A stretch of 55,721 bases of DNA. Origin: UBA10107 sp963835585 (GTDB lineage Archaea; Nanobdellota; Nanobdellia; Woesearchaeales; UBA10107). This document shows positions 24,624 to 32,532 of the stretch, piece by piece. A program made the position numbers and the translations under genes. The first letter of the stretch is position 1, and each line of letters opens with the position of its first letter. The notes under the pieces are model-generated. The model saw only the letters and a program-made list of their open reading frames with translations, made no database searches and was not told the DNA's origin. The DNA lies in the NCBI GenBank assembly GCA_963835585.1, contig CAWIGF010000002.1, forward strand, positions 1-55,721, written 5' to 3'.

Positions 24624-24941
24624 TTACTCATTATTTCTCAAATATAATTTAGAGGCAAGTGTGGAACCTGTTCCGCCAAGGACTTTTGCCGTTGTTCCGA
24701 TCAAATTAAAGATTTTTGGCATTCCAGTATCATAATAGTTGTGATTGTATGCATCGATTTCCTGGCGTGCTTCCTGCGTGGCTTTTACAGGACTTTCTAT
24801 CAGTCTCATATTCCTTAGTTCAATGTATCTGCCGAGTCCCATGCCAGCATTCATGGTTCCTAGGACGAAGCTACCCACAAGCCCGTAGCCGATGATGTTT
24901 ATCTTCAAGCTATTCAATTTCTGTTTTAACGTTTTTTCCAT
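24624..24941 (-). CDS. small membrane protein, 105 aa
   Basis: The start at ATG 24941 (MEKTLKQKLN) is placed by the TATA-like box gcttaaatatttg centred 25 bases upstream; the longer open frame is not needed. Two hydrophobic segments (INIIGYGLVGSFVLGTM and FNLIGTTAKVLGGTGSTLA) flank a soluble loop. No family recognised. The arrangement resembles the protein at 29265. Confidence 0.55.
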   Translation of the reverse strand: MEKTLKQKLNSLKINIIGYGLVGSFVLGTMNAGMGLGRYIELRNMRLIESPVKATQEARQEIDAYNHNYYDTGMPKIFNLIGTTAKVLGGTGSTLASKLYLRNNE

Positions 24942-25049
24942 GCATGACGCAAGTAGTGACAAATATTTAAGCTTTGTGTTCGTTACTACTCTCAAGGAAT
25001 TTGAAAGACGTAGCCCGAGATAAAAAACGCAAAAATAAGGAGCAAAGTT

Positions 25050-25220
25050 GTGCAAAAATTTTCACTCGGCATAGTCTCTATGGTTCGCAATGATCCTCCT
25101 TGGAATGCGCGTCCCGGAAAATTCCTTCAGAGTCCAATCTGGAGAAAATATATAGAGACGCATGAGCGGCAATTTATCGCGGCCGGCAAGATGATCGGGA
25201 ATAAGCATGTTGTTGGTTGA
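25050..25220 (+). CDS. possible small protein, 56 aa
   Basis: A GTG-started frame with a Shine-Dalgarno-like aaggagc 7 bases upstream. It encodes VQKFSLGIVSMVRNDPPWNA and a Trp/Arg-rich, basic remainder ending in NKHVVG. It could be the remnant of a larger gene or a small basic protein. No family recognised. Confidence 0.35.
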   Translation: MQKFSLGIVSMVRNDPPWNARPGKFLQSPIWRKYIETHERQFIAAGKMIGNKHVVG

Positions 25221-25225
25221 AAAAA

Positions 25226-25558
25226 TTAATGCGAATATCTTCGTTGATTTCTTAATACTTGCATAGCCGCCCCAAACATAGTCTCGTCAGGGATTATATA
25301 TTTTGCATATTCCTCGGGATGGCGTTGGTAATATTCAACTTCTTTACTCAGTTGTTTTTTCAATTCTTCGCTAAGCGGATTGATGACGATTCCATGTGCC
25401 TCGTACAAAGGAACTTGTTTAGGGGTTAAATTGCGACGCATCTCACGGTCAACCATCCTATTTGTCACTTCCTGAAAAACCGCATCCTTGAGAACTTGTT
25501 CTTCCGATTTGCCAAACAAACTCATTATGAGTTGTTTTAGGTTCTTAACCGAAGCCAT
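25226..25558 (-). CDS. hypothetical protein, 110 aa
   Basis: A soluble helical protein of 110 residues with no recognised family. A TATA-like stretch (cttataaatcttc in plus sense) lies about 25 bases upstream of the ATG. Charged throughout, with no cysteines or obvious active site. Confidence 0.55.
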   Translation of the reverse strand: MASVKNLKQLIMSLFGKSEEQVLKDAVFQEVTNRMVDREMRRNLTPKQVPLYEAHGIVINPLSEELKKQLSKEVEYYQRHPEEYAKYIIPDETMFGAAMQVLRNQRRYSH

Positions 25559-25733
25559 ATGGGCATTGGTATCAAATGAAACTTATAAATCTTCTCAAAA
25601 TTCAGTTAGTCCGCAATGTAAATAATGGCAAGTTAGACGACTCAGACCGAAGAATTAGGCACATGGCGAATGAAGACGAGTTTGCCCGAAGACTGCCTAA
25701 AAATATATAAAGAAAGTTCATGACATTCTGCAC

Positions 25734-26405
25734 ATGCAAAGCAAAGTGGTTTTTGAGAACAGCAAAGGCGATAAATTATTCGGAATACTTTCGAATCCGA
25801 CTGGAAACAAAAATTGTCCTGTAATCATTCTATGTCACGGCCTTGATGCAAGAAAAGAGAGCTCGACAAATCTGGCATTGGAAAAGATATTTTCAAGGCA
25901 CGGAATCGCTTCTTTCAGTTTTGATTTTTTCGCTCACGGAGAGAGCGAAGGGAAGATCGAAGACAGGAGTCTGGAGGAATTCGTCGATGATATCCTGAAC
26001 GCTATAAAATATCTGAAAAGTCAAAATTATAAAATATTCGGAATATGCGGCATAAGTCTGGGAGGGGCAGCGGCAGTGATTGCCGCATCTAGAAGTCCTG
26101 ACTTGAAAGTCATGGCGTTGAAAGCCGCGGGAATGGGGAAGAGATCCAGAATAATGCCAAATTACAAGAAAGATTTTGACACAAAGAGCTGGATAAAGGC
26201 AGGAAAAAATGTCAGGATTCCGACATTGATAGTCCATGGCGGTGCCGATGATTATGTGGAAGTGCCGCTTGCAAAAGAGCTGGCAAAATCGATAAAGACG
26301 AGCAAACTGGAAATATTCGAGGGTGCGGATCATAAATTCTCAAGAAAAGAGGATTTCGATAGGATGGTAAAGGACATCTCTGAGTTCATAATCAAGAATA
26401 TTTAG
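25734..26405 (+). CDS. alpha/beta hydrolase
   Basis: A 223-residue alpha/beta-hydrolase of the dienelactone-hydrolase/esterase type. It has the oxyanion strand VIILCHGLDA, the nucleophile elbow GISLGG (Ser, about residue 109), the acid in VHGGADDYV and the catalytic His in GADHKFSR near the end. No signal peptide, so cytoplasmic. A TATA-like box is centred 28 bases upstream. Substrate unknown. Confidence 0.9.
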   Translation: MQSKVVFENSKGDKLFGILSNPTGNKNCPVIILCHGLDARKESSTNLALEKIFSRHGIASFSFDFFAHGESEGKIEDRSLEEFVDDILNAIKYLKSQNYKIFGICGISLGGAAAVIAASRSPDLKVMALKAAGMGKRSRIMPNYKKDFDTKSWIKAGKNVRIPTLIVHGGADDYVEVPLAKELAKSIKTSKLEIFEGADHKFSRKEDFDRMVKDISEFIIKNI

Positions 26406-26452
26406 TGTAGTTGTTTTGTTCTTTTAGGCAGGGATTACCACCAAAAGTATAA

Positions 26453-26527
26453 TACCCCTGCTGGGATTTGAACCCAAGTTTCCGCCCTGAGAAGGCGAAG
26501 TGCTTGACCGGACTACACTACAGGGGC
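26453..26527 (-). tRNA. tRNA-Glu (anticodon CTC)
   Basis: Cloverleaf on the minus strand. Acceptor GCCCCTG pairs with CAGGGGT (one terminal G-U). The anticodon stem TCGCC/GGCGG encloses loop TTCTCAG with anticodon CTC. The T-stem TTGGG/CCCAG encloses TTCAAAT. No intron and no encoded CCA. Its first ten bases recur in several repeats up to 35.1 kb. Confidence 0.93.
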
Positions 26528-26640
26528 AGGAACGTAAAATCCGCACATTTTTGGGCAGTGGTTTTCCACTGGCCGCCTAGCTGGATTTGATAGGTCTTTA
26601 AACCTTTAAAAGTTTGAAGATGGAGGGTATTTTTAAAGGT
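26518..26640 (-). repeat. tRNA-Glu 5' end and upstream region, repeat family copy a
   Basis: Holds the first ten tRNA bases, an upstream hairpin (CAGTGG-AAAA-CCACTG in minus) and an A/T box (gggtatttttaaag, about 26625-26638). Related blocks occur at 27376-27497 and, in part, at 32239-32300. Confidence 0.6.
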
Positions 26641-26748
26641 TGTCATCTTCTTACATTGTTGAGGTAAATAGAGTCACTACATAGGTACCAAATCCACATA
26701 CTTGCTGAACAGATAAAAAAAGAACATGGTGGGTAGGTATAAATCAAA

Positions 26749-27204
26749 CTAAAAAAAGTTTTCACGAATATTTTTATATATTTTCTCTTGTCTCGTGCAA
26801 TAAAGGTGGATGAGATTAATCTCAACTGTTGCATCTTCGAGATCCTTTTCGACAGGTTCAAGAACATAAACAGAAAAGCCAATAAAGTTTGCCATCCCAG
26901 ATTGATTTTTGCCATATTCATCAATCCCTTTCTTCAATTTAATGCATGCCTGTTCTATGTGGAAAATGAAACCCGAGAGTTCCCCTTTTTCTGAAGTGCC
27001 CGAAAGTTCTTCTTTCGAAAAATCAATCAACTTATCATTATTAATTTGTTTTTGCATAGAGTTACAAATTTCAAGTATTGTGAACACATCTTTCTTGAAC
27101 GAAGTGTCCCCAAAATTAAAAATATGGGTTGATTGCTTGCGGCAGTGATTACGCGCGCCTTCTAGTAGATGTTGTGCCTTGGAAATAATTTTCGTATACT
27201 TCAT
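26749..27204 (-). CDS. hypothetical protein, 151 aa
   Basis: A soluble, mostly helical protein with no recognised family. A TATA-like box (atatatataaatt) is centred 25 bases upstream of the ATG. It lies between the tRNA and the first tRNA-derived repeat, so it may be cargo of an insertion at the tRNA. Confidence 0.55.
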   Translation of the reverse strand: MKYTKIISKAQHLLEGARNHCRKQSTHIFNFGDTSFKKDVFTILEICNSMQKQINNDKLIDFSKEELSGTSEKGELSGFIFHIEQACIKLKKGIDEYGKNQSGMANFIGFSVYVLEPVEKDLEDATVEINLIHLYCTRQEKIYKNIRENFF

Positions 27205-27375
27205 ATATATGATGTAAATGAGTTAATTTATATATATATCGAAGCAGGGGCTCTGCCTCAGAATATTACAATAAAGTAGTTCTCGTCAGAGATACAACGT
27301 AGAAATAAATATGCATAGTTTGTTTTTTGAGCAATATTTCTCTGCCTCAAAATATGCTGAGAATACGTTGCAGCC

Positions 27376-27497
27376 CTACAGGGGCGCATAGGTCAAATGT
27401 TCCTATTTTAGGGCGGTAGTTTTCGACCATTTTTCTACCATGTCCACCTAGTCTATCTATGGCTTTTGTGCGGTCTAGGGTATTTTTAAAGCTTGTC
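27376..27497 (-). repeat. tRNA-Glu-derived repeat, copy b
   Basis: Starts with ctacaggggc (first ten bases of the tRNA, complemented) and continues through a degenerate hairpin region to an A/T box. The 30 bases 27468-27497 recur exactly at 35481-35510. The right end contains the 3' end of the small gene at 27486. Confidence 0.65.
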
Positions 27498-27635
27498 CTT
27501 CTTGTCGCCCTTTTCTACGTTTTCACGCACAAATTCGGATAGCATCAGAATCCACTTTGGCATATCCTTATACCTGTTTCTTATGAACTCGATTTGATCC
27601 TGCTTTACTTTGTATATGATTATTTCATCCGCCAT
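27486..27635 (-). CDS. small protein, 49 aa, possibly antitoxin-like
   Basis: Encodes MADEIIIYKVKQDQIEFIRN followed by RYKDMPKWILMLSEFVRENV and a Lys/Asp tail. The strand-helix-helix spacing is like small ribbon-helix-helix proteins, but this is only suggestive. The 3' end of this gene recurs as remnants near 26640 (EDDNL-stop) and 35500 (NYEKG...DKL-stop), so the gene was copied along with the repeat family. Confidence 0.5.
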   Translation of the reverse strand: MADEIIIYKVKQDQIEFIRNRYKDMPKWILMLSEFVRENVEKGDKKDKL

Positions 27636-27670
27636 GTTCGTAAATGAAAAAGAGCATTGGTATTGCCTCG

Positions 27671-28318
27671 TTATTTTCTTTTTTCTTTCATTTGTTTTTC
27701 AACGATGCTGAACAAATCGCCGAGAACTTTCTCTGGAATCTTTATGCTTTGTTTTTGTAATCTCTCCAGGAAGTCACCAAGGTTTAGTGCAGCAGTTTTT
27801 CTCCCTCTCTTTATTTGAACAAGTATTTCATCCACGATTGAACTCCAATTAACCTGTTTTGCAATGAGTATCTTCTTTGCATCCTCTATGTCCTTCGGCC
27901 TGTCTGTGGCGCATTTCATCAGCAAGATATCGGCAGGATCTGCAACTTTCAGTATAAAATTATTAAACTCATAGGTTGTTTCTGCGCGTTGCTTCATCGT
28001 TTCTGAAAAATCGAACGAAATGACATTTTCCAGGAACAAGTCAAATCTTTCATCCCCTCGTGTTAGCATGACCGGATGACTGTTTTTTGCTCCATAAATG
28101 TTTTTTGAGTCCATTTCCTTATATCCGATTGATTCTATCGCGGACTTGAATTTCATTCTGTCTTCTTCCGTGTTGAAGACCAAATCGATGTCCAATGTTG
28201 CTTCCTTGAACCCGTGAAACATCATTGCAGTTCCGCCGATAGCATACGCAGTGATTTTTCTTTTTAGAATCTTCCCTATGTCCAAAAATAACTGTTCCTG
28301 CTGTTCTATCGCAATCAT
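27671..28318 (-). CDS. AbiEii-like nucleotidyltransferase (toxin candidate)
   Basis: A 215-residue nucleotidyltransferase-fold protein. The core motif is YAIGGTAMMFHGFKEATLDIDLVF (GG...T.DIDL; quoted here as YAIGGTAMMFHG and ATLDIDLVF). A second conserved block reads LKVADPADILLMKCATDRPK, typical of AbiEii/DUF6036-type proteins. It overlaps the upstream HTH gene by 4 bases. Such pairs act as type IV toxin-antitoxin or phage-resistance modules in which the nucleotidyltransferase is the toxin. Confidence 0.8.
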   Translation of the reverse strand: MIAIEQQEQLFLDIGKILKRKITAYAIGGTAMMFHGFKEATLDIDLVFNTEEDRMKFKSAIESIGYKEMDSKNIYGAKNSHPVMLTRGDERFDLFLENVISFDFSETMKQRAETTYEFNNFILKVADPADILLMKCATDRPKDIEDAKKILIAKQVNWSSIVDEILVQIKRGRKTAALNLGDFLERLQKQSIKIPEKVLGDLFSIVEKQMKEKRK

Positions 28319-28932
28319 GCTTCCTCCTCAATGTCTTTTTTATTGAAGGGAAGATAAATATGCCAGTAATTTTCTATTTGCTTGAAATCATATGACGTGA
28401 GCCCATCGATGACGTATTCGAATGATTTTCCTTTTTTCTTTGCATATGTTCTAAACTGATCAGGCATATGTCTCACCCTGAAGCAGGATCTTGCAAGATC
28501 ATATAAAGCACCAATTCTTCTTTCCAAGCGCTCTTTTTTTGCCAAGGCATATAGCTTATTCCAATCAATCGGTTTTCTAAAAAGGAACAAGGCAGCAAGC
28601 AGCAGTCTGGGACTTCTTGATTTTACCGCGTAAATTATTGTTTCTTCTATTGTCAGTTCTCTGCCGTACACTTTATGGATGGTTGTTTCAGCGAGTTTTA
28701 TCGGTGAATTCTTGTTTAAAACCTCGATATAGCTATGGCCTCCCAGTTTATTTTCAAACGAGATGCTATATATTCGTTTGTTTCCGTTGAATCTTTTTGT
28801 TTTTACATAGCCCGCTTTTCTCAAACGCATAACCGCCCGTATCGCCCTTCGTCTATCGCATTTCAGCCTATTTTGGATCGTTTCAATGGTCTGATTTCCT
28901 TTAATCGCATTAACTAATTCTGATAGTTTCAT
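28315..28932 (-). CDS. AbiEi-like winged-helix protein (antitoxin candidate)
   Basis: A 205-residue protein with an N-terminal winged helix-turn-helix (TIETIQNRLKCDRRRAIRAV, then LRKAGYVKTKRFNG) and a C-terminal domain of unknown fold. Encoded before and overlapping the nucleotidyltransferase, as AbiEi precedes AbiEii. Probably represses its own operon: a TATA-like box is centred 26 bases upstream with an A/T-rich tatagctat element beside it. The assignment rests on arrangement more than on sequence motifs. Confidence 0.65.
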   Translation of the reverse strand: MKLSELVNAIKGNQTIETIQNRLKCDRRRAIRAVMRLRKAGYVKTKRFNGNKRIYSISFENKLGGHSYIEVLNKNSPIKLAETTIHKVYGRELTIEETIIYAVKSRSPRLLLAALFLFRKPIDWNKLYALAKKERLERRIGALYDLARSCFRVRHMPDQFRTYAKKKGKSFEYVIDGLTSYDFKQIENYWHIYLPFNKKDIEEEA

Positions 28933-29264
28933 ATGTGACTATAGCTATTTTGATATTTAAATACCTTTCTATTTTATTATAAACAATCTAAATGTAGCTT
29001 AAAAGATATATAAATATCCTCGTTATATCGAGTGATATGGTTTTTGTGTCATTGCCCTTATCGTGTATTTCTGATTCAATACCAATAAGCACGTCAAACA
29101 AAATCGATATTCAGTATCTTCGAGGGGTTTCCTGCAATGCAAACATTTCATAGAATACTTTGTGTCAGAAAAAATATATATAGGAACTAGGAGAAAAACA
29201 GTATAAATTTAGTAGAAATAATACATAGATAACTTTTTATATTGCGCTGTCCCTATCTATATCC
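28933..29264. other. intergenic stretch with divergent promoters
   Basis: Holds the promoter of the AbiE-like pair at the left and a TATA-like box (ctttttatattgc) 26 bases before the gene at 29265. A 38-codon frame at 29037-29153 has a TATA-like box 28 bases upstream (gatatataaa) but no convincing protein features. I see nothing else. Confidence 0.5.
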
Positions 29265-29684
29265 ATGAAATTCCCGACAAAATTACGACATTATATTTTG
29301 GGCGCTGGGCTGCTTACAGCTGCAGCTGGCTTCGGCACCATGTGCTCAATGGAATCCTCTCCAAAACCAAAACTCGTCTTGCTAGAACAAAAAATAAATA
29401 GTATTGAGAATAATTCTTTCAAAATCGCGGACCTCACACAAAATCCTTCAATGATGAATACATACAAAGGTGTCTTGCGTGAATATCAAGAAACAAAAAA
29501 TGATGCCTCGGCGGTTGTGGAACGTGAGACCTACAAAGATGAAGTAATCGACCGTGCGAGGCTTGGGTTATCTGTGTTCGGAATTGGTGTCTTGATTTCT
29601 TGTTTTGCTTGGCCATCATCAAAACAAGACAGAGAACGCGCTCTTCAAAACCGAACCAGTGAACGATATTCGCATCAGATATAA
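29265..29684 (+). CDS. small membrane protein with signal-like N-terminus, 139 aa
   Basis: A hydrophobic N-terminal segment (YILGAGLLTAAAGFGTMC) could be a signal anchor or a lipoprotein-like signal. A second membrane helix lies near the C-terminus (LGLSVFGIGVLISCFAWP). Between them are about 80 residues that are helical and charged. Not a known family. Leaderless start predicted from the TATA-like box. Confidence 0.55.
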   Translation: MKFPTKLRHYILGAGLLTAAAGFGTMCSMESSPKPKLVLLEQKINSIENNSFKIADLTQNPSMMNTYKGVLREYQETKNDASAVVERETYKDEVIDRARLGLSVFGIGVLISCFAWPSSKQDRERALQNRTSERYSHQI

Positions 29685-29746
29685 ATTTGGATACATAGAT
29701 TCGCTCCGCAGGCAATTTATATAAACGGGCATGTTCTTAGAAAATC

Positions 29747-30130
29747 ATGGAAAAAGCCGAGAGGTATGGCGACCGCAATCTTGTTCTTTTAGGAACGTCG
29801 TTAGTTCATAGAAAAAACGGTTTTCAGCGCCGACATAGAGCTACTTCCGGCACATATAGTTTCTGTTATCCGTATAATTATGCATTCATGATGAATGGAA
29901 AAGTGGTGTATGAATGGGACAAGGATATAGAAACAAGAAAAGAATTCTTTTTTGGCGAACAGAAGAGAACATATGAAGGGGATCAGTTCTGTTTTTTGGA
30001 ATATTGTCAAATCGCTCTCGACAACAACCGGTTTCCGACAAAAGAAGATATCAAAGGAAAACTGGAAGAATCCATTGCGCAAATGTATGATGATTTTCTA
30101 AGAAGAATCGTTCAGCTCGCAAAGCATTAA
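29747..30130 (+). CDS. hypothetical protein, 127 aa
   Basis: A soluble 127-residue protein, rich in aromatic residues in the middle (TYSFCYPYNYAFMMNGKVVY) and helical at the end. No family recognised. TATA-like box aatttatataaacg centred 25 bases before the ATG. Confidence 0.55.
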   Translation: MEKAERYGDRNLVLLGTSLVHRKNGFQRRHRATSGTYSFCYPYNYAFMMNGKVVYEWDKDIETRKEFFFGEQKRTYEGDQFCFLEYCQIALDNNRFPTKEDIKGKLEESIAQMYDDFLRRIVQLAKH

Positions 30131-30470
30131 TCGTAACTAATCCATATGAATACAATACAGATATTGTGCAAAATTGAATCATTAAAAAAGCGAAAAATTA
30201 AAAACTACCTTGTTCTGATGATATGTGGCTGAGTGGGGTGTACCAATAAGGCAAGCAGTGCACTAACAGGTCATGCTGAGCTCCGCGTTGTATGAGGGCT
30301 TGAACCCCACAAGGTCACTTAATGCTCAATATGGCTATAAGACACATTTGTTCTGGATGCGGAGAGGCAGATGAATTTTAAATGCCTTTTATGTGATTAC
30401 ACTCTGCTAGAGGAAAGGTGCGTCCATAGCTCCTCAAGGTTCTTGTTTTTATCAACAGAAGATATTCAAT
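30131..30470. other. intergenic stretch: possible structured RNA and zinc-ribbon remnant
   Basis: Bases about 30236-30317 can form a closed stem, GTGGGGT pairing with ACCCCAC, enclosing about 70 bases with further local pairing. This could be a small noncoding RNA. Next, 30326-30420 reads in two frames as ICSGCGEADEF and then FKCLLCDY, two CxxC knuckles, as in a broken zinc-ribbon gene. Neither reading is secure. Confidence 0.3.
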
Positions 30471-30797
30471 TCACACAGAAACCAACATTTTCTTCTTGGT
30501 CTTCACGTTTTCAAGTCGCTTATGTATTAAAGAATCGTATACTTCAATCATTTTCTGAGCAACGATGTTCTCTTTGTTGATCTTGTATAGTTTTGCTCTG
30601 CCGACTTCTCGTGTCTTCACGACGACTCCGTGCTCGATCAATTTAGGAAACACAACATGCAATGTACCCCAGCTGACGCCTGCGTTGAGCAGATCAGTGA
30701 GTGTGTAATCAAAATCCCGTCCTTCTATCAGGTATTGCATAACTCGCATCGTGGGAGAATCCCCTACCGCATCCAAAAATATCGAATCTTCATCCAT
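30471..30797 (-). CDS. winged-helix transcription regulator, 108 aa
   Basis: A small archaeal-type winged-helix protein: DSPTMRVMQYLIEGRDFDYT, then VSWGTLHVVFPKLIEHGVVV, KTREVGRAKLYKIN as the wing, and a C-terminal dimerisation helix. Its promoter carries ATAGTA-n8-TACTAT between the TATA-like box and the start codon, so autoregulation is likely. The same type of site precedes the TrmB gene at 12.6 kb. Confidence 0.8.
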   Translation of the reverse strand: MDEDSIFLDAVGDSPTMRVMQYLIEGRDFDYTLTDLLNAGVSWGTLHVVFPKLIEHGVVVKTREVGRAKLYKINKENIVAQKMIEVYDSLIHKRLENVKTKKKMLVSV

Positions 30798-30802
30798 GAC
30801 TT

Positions 30803-30829
30803 ATAGTAAACCACACTACTATTTAAATC
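30803..30829 (-). promoter_or_regulatory. promoter/operator of the winged-helix gene
   Basis: Inverted repeat ATAGTA-n8-TACTAT (30803-30822), directly followed in plus sense by the minus-strand TATA-like box (gatttaaatag), centred 26 bases from the ATG. Confidence 0.65.
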
Positions 30830-30877
30830 TTTTCTTTTTATACATTAATATATAAAAATAGAGGATAAATTATATAA

Positions 30878-31189
30878 ATGGTTGGCGATTTAGTCTACTA
30901 CATGGATGATGTTATTGCTGTTAAGAAACTTATTCTCAATAAACTCGTGCGTTCAAACATGTGGGGAGGCAAGCACACACCTGTTGATTTTGTGCTGAAA
31001 AGTCTGCCAGAGCACTTGAGAACAAGGCCTGAAGGAAAGCGGGCAATAGACAGAGCATTGAAAGAACTTTCAAATAATGGATGGATTTCTGTGTTAAAGA
31101 AACGGACGGGCAAGGATTATGATGATCATGTTTCATTGAATCAGGAAAACGTTTCAGAAATACAGAAATTTCTTGCAGAACATCCCTAG
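30878..31189 (+). CDS. small winged-helix-like protein, 103 aa
   Basis: A 103-residue protein whose middle (TPVDFVLKSLPEHLRTRPEG and AIDRALKELSNNGWISVLKK) has the layout of a winged helix that ends in a basic wing. It may be a DNA-binding protein. Divergent from the regulator at 30797 with 80 bases between; a TATA-like box lies 27 bases upstream of the ATG. Confidence 0.65.
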   Translation: MVGDLVYYMDDVIAVKKLILNKLVRSNMWGGKHTPVDFVLKSLPEHLRTRPEGKRAIDRALKELSNNGWISVLKKRTGKDYDDHVSLNQENVSEIQKFLAEHP

Positions 31190-31204
31190 AAAAGATTTCT
31201 TTGA

Positions 31205-31268
31205 TTTCGAATCTCTCCCCCTCGAATATCAGAAAATAACATCCTTCTCTACAGATGCGCATAGGTCA
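31205..31268 (-). repeat. tRNA-Glu-derived repeat, copy c (Fic 3' end)
   Basis: Contains ctctccccctcgaatatcag, then catccttctctacagatgcg and cataggtcaaat, an imperfect copy of the block at 33198-33255. The Fic stop codon (31266-31268) lies inside it. Confidence 0.55.
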
Positions 31269-32150
31269 AATATTTCTTTTCATCTCTTTTATGTAATTCT
31301 TGAAAAACCAATTAACGAATATCCATTCGTTTTTCTTTATTTGTGCCCGTTCCAATGCCGTGTAATAACTATTCCGTCCTTCATATTGTATATCAAATAA
31401 TGGGAATTTGTGCTTATGCAGGACGAAATTCATCATAAGCCTCGAAAGCCTACCATTTCCATCAGTGAACGGATGTATCGTTACAAACTTAAGGTGAACT
31501 AATGCAGCCAGCTCGATGGGTTGCATTTTATTTTTATTTTTGTTATACCATTCAAAAAATTCATTCAACAAAGCGTTCAATTCGGCAGGAAACGGCGGCA
31601 TGAATCTACTTCCTGATATCGCAACCTGATGATTTCTTACTTTTCCGGCTATGTCTGGTTTTGTCCCAAGGAAAAGCTTCCTGTGCCAATCGAGAATGAC
31701 CGAAAAAGAAAGGTCTTTTTTGAACGCCATCGCCTCAAAAAATAATTTTCTATGCGCCTCCGCTTCCTTCACATCCCTGCTTGGTCTTGAACTTGGCAGG
31801 ATTCCTCGCTCGAGCAGATTAGCTGTTTCTTTTAACGTCAGAGTTGAGCCTTCGATTCTCTGAGTGTTATAGGTAAACTTAGTTGCGAATGTCTCTTGTT
31901 CTTTTTCCTTCGCAGAAACAGGCATTCGTTTCTGCTCTTTTGCATAGGTTTCTTTTATCTTATGCAGTTCTGAGTAGAACTTTTCCTGCATTATGTCTTT
32001 CATGAACTTGATTTTGATTTCTTCGATATCTTTTGGTATTTCCTTTCCAAGATATAGTTCTTTTTTCACTACTTTTGAGCCAGACTTCATGGAATGCTCT
32101 ATGTAGAAGTATGTTTGATTCCCGATTTGTTTTTCCCTTATCTTAACCAT
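31266..32150 (-). CDS. Fic-family protein, class II-like
   Basis: A 294-residue Fic protein, predicted to transfer AMP (or another nucleotide part) to a protein hydroxyl. The active-site motif HPFTDGNGRLSRLM is complete. Upstream, TQRIEGSTLT matches the inhibitory motif [ST]xxxE[GN], so the enzyme is probably self-inhibited by an N-terminal helix (class II). It starts with a short beta/charged domain. The promoter has an imperfect inverted repeat, cttgcccctac / gtaggggtaag (32159-32169, 32202-32212), around the TATA-like box. Confidence 0.92.
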   Translation of the reverse strand: MVKIREKQIGNQTYFYIEHSMKSGSKVVKKELYLGKEIPKDIEEIKIKFMKDIMQEKFYSELHKIKETYAKEQKRMPVSAKEKEQETFATKFTYNTQRIEGSTLTLKETANLLERGILPSSRPSRDVKEAEAHRKLFFEAMAFKKDLSFSVILDWHRKLFLGTKPDIAGKVRNHQVAISGSRFMPPFPAELNALLNEFFEWYNKNKNKMQPIELAALVHLKFVTIHPFTDGNGRLSRLMMNFVLHKHKFPLFDIQYEGRNSYYTALERAQIKKNEWIFVNWFFKNYIKEMKRNI

Positions 32151-32532
32151 GCTCTTTCCTTGCCCCTACAAATATATAAATGTTGCTATTTTTCTTAATA
32201 AGTAGGGGTAAGTTCGATTTTGAAGAAATGGCTCTGCTCTACAGGGGCGCTAGTACAATCTGTAGATATGTTAGGGCAGTAAATTTCTACTATTTTTCTG
32301 CTATATTGGCGTTCAACACCTGAACTTTCCAAACGAAGGCTGAAACGGTGAGCCCTAGCTGGTGCAAGTCCAATTGGACGCTTATTTAAATGCTAATAAG
32401 GAGCATCGTCGCTTGTGCGACACAAAGGTTCCTTCATCAAATGCCTTTGCGAATATCTGCATCCGACCACTTTATTTTTTAAAATTCTTATAAGAAAATT
32501 TAAATACAATGTATTTCTCTAAATAATCAACG
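32151..32532. other. intergenic stretch with repeat copy d and hairpins
   Basis: Holds the Fic promoter, tRNA-Glu-derived repeat d (32239-32300), a perfect palindrome gtccaattggac (32368-32379) and a hairpin gtcgc-ttgt-gcgac (32408-32421), and a TATA-like box (aaatttaaatac) about 30 bases before the gene at 32533. The region 32330-32425 may be a structured RNA; I could not fit it to a known class. Confidence 0.4.
32239..32300 (-). repeat. tRNA-Glu-derived repeat, copy d
   Basis: Begins with ctacaggggc and continues through a block (ttagggcagtaaatttctac) that lines up with ttagggcggtagttttcgac in copy b. Confidence 0.55.

Noticed and set aside
29037..29153. 38-codon frame with a TATA-like box 28 bases upstream
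   Set aside because: Composition is not protein-like and no signal or domain is visible.
30216..30280. Possible C/D box RNA (TGATGAT ... CTGA)
   Set aside because: The spacing between the C-like and D-like boxes is too short for a guide, and no C'/D' pair fits.
30224..30320. tRNA-like T-arm on the minus strand
   Set aside because: A five-pair stem with a TTCAAGC loop is present but no acceptor, anticodon or D-arm can be built around it.
30371..30580. Plus-strand frame of 69 codons with cysteines
   Set aside because: Its second half is antisense to the winged-helix gene; only the first CxxC part may be a remnant of a zinc-ribbon gene.
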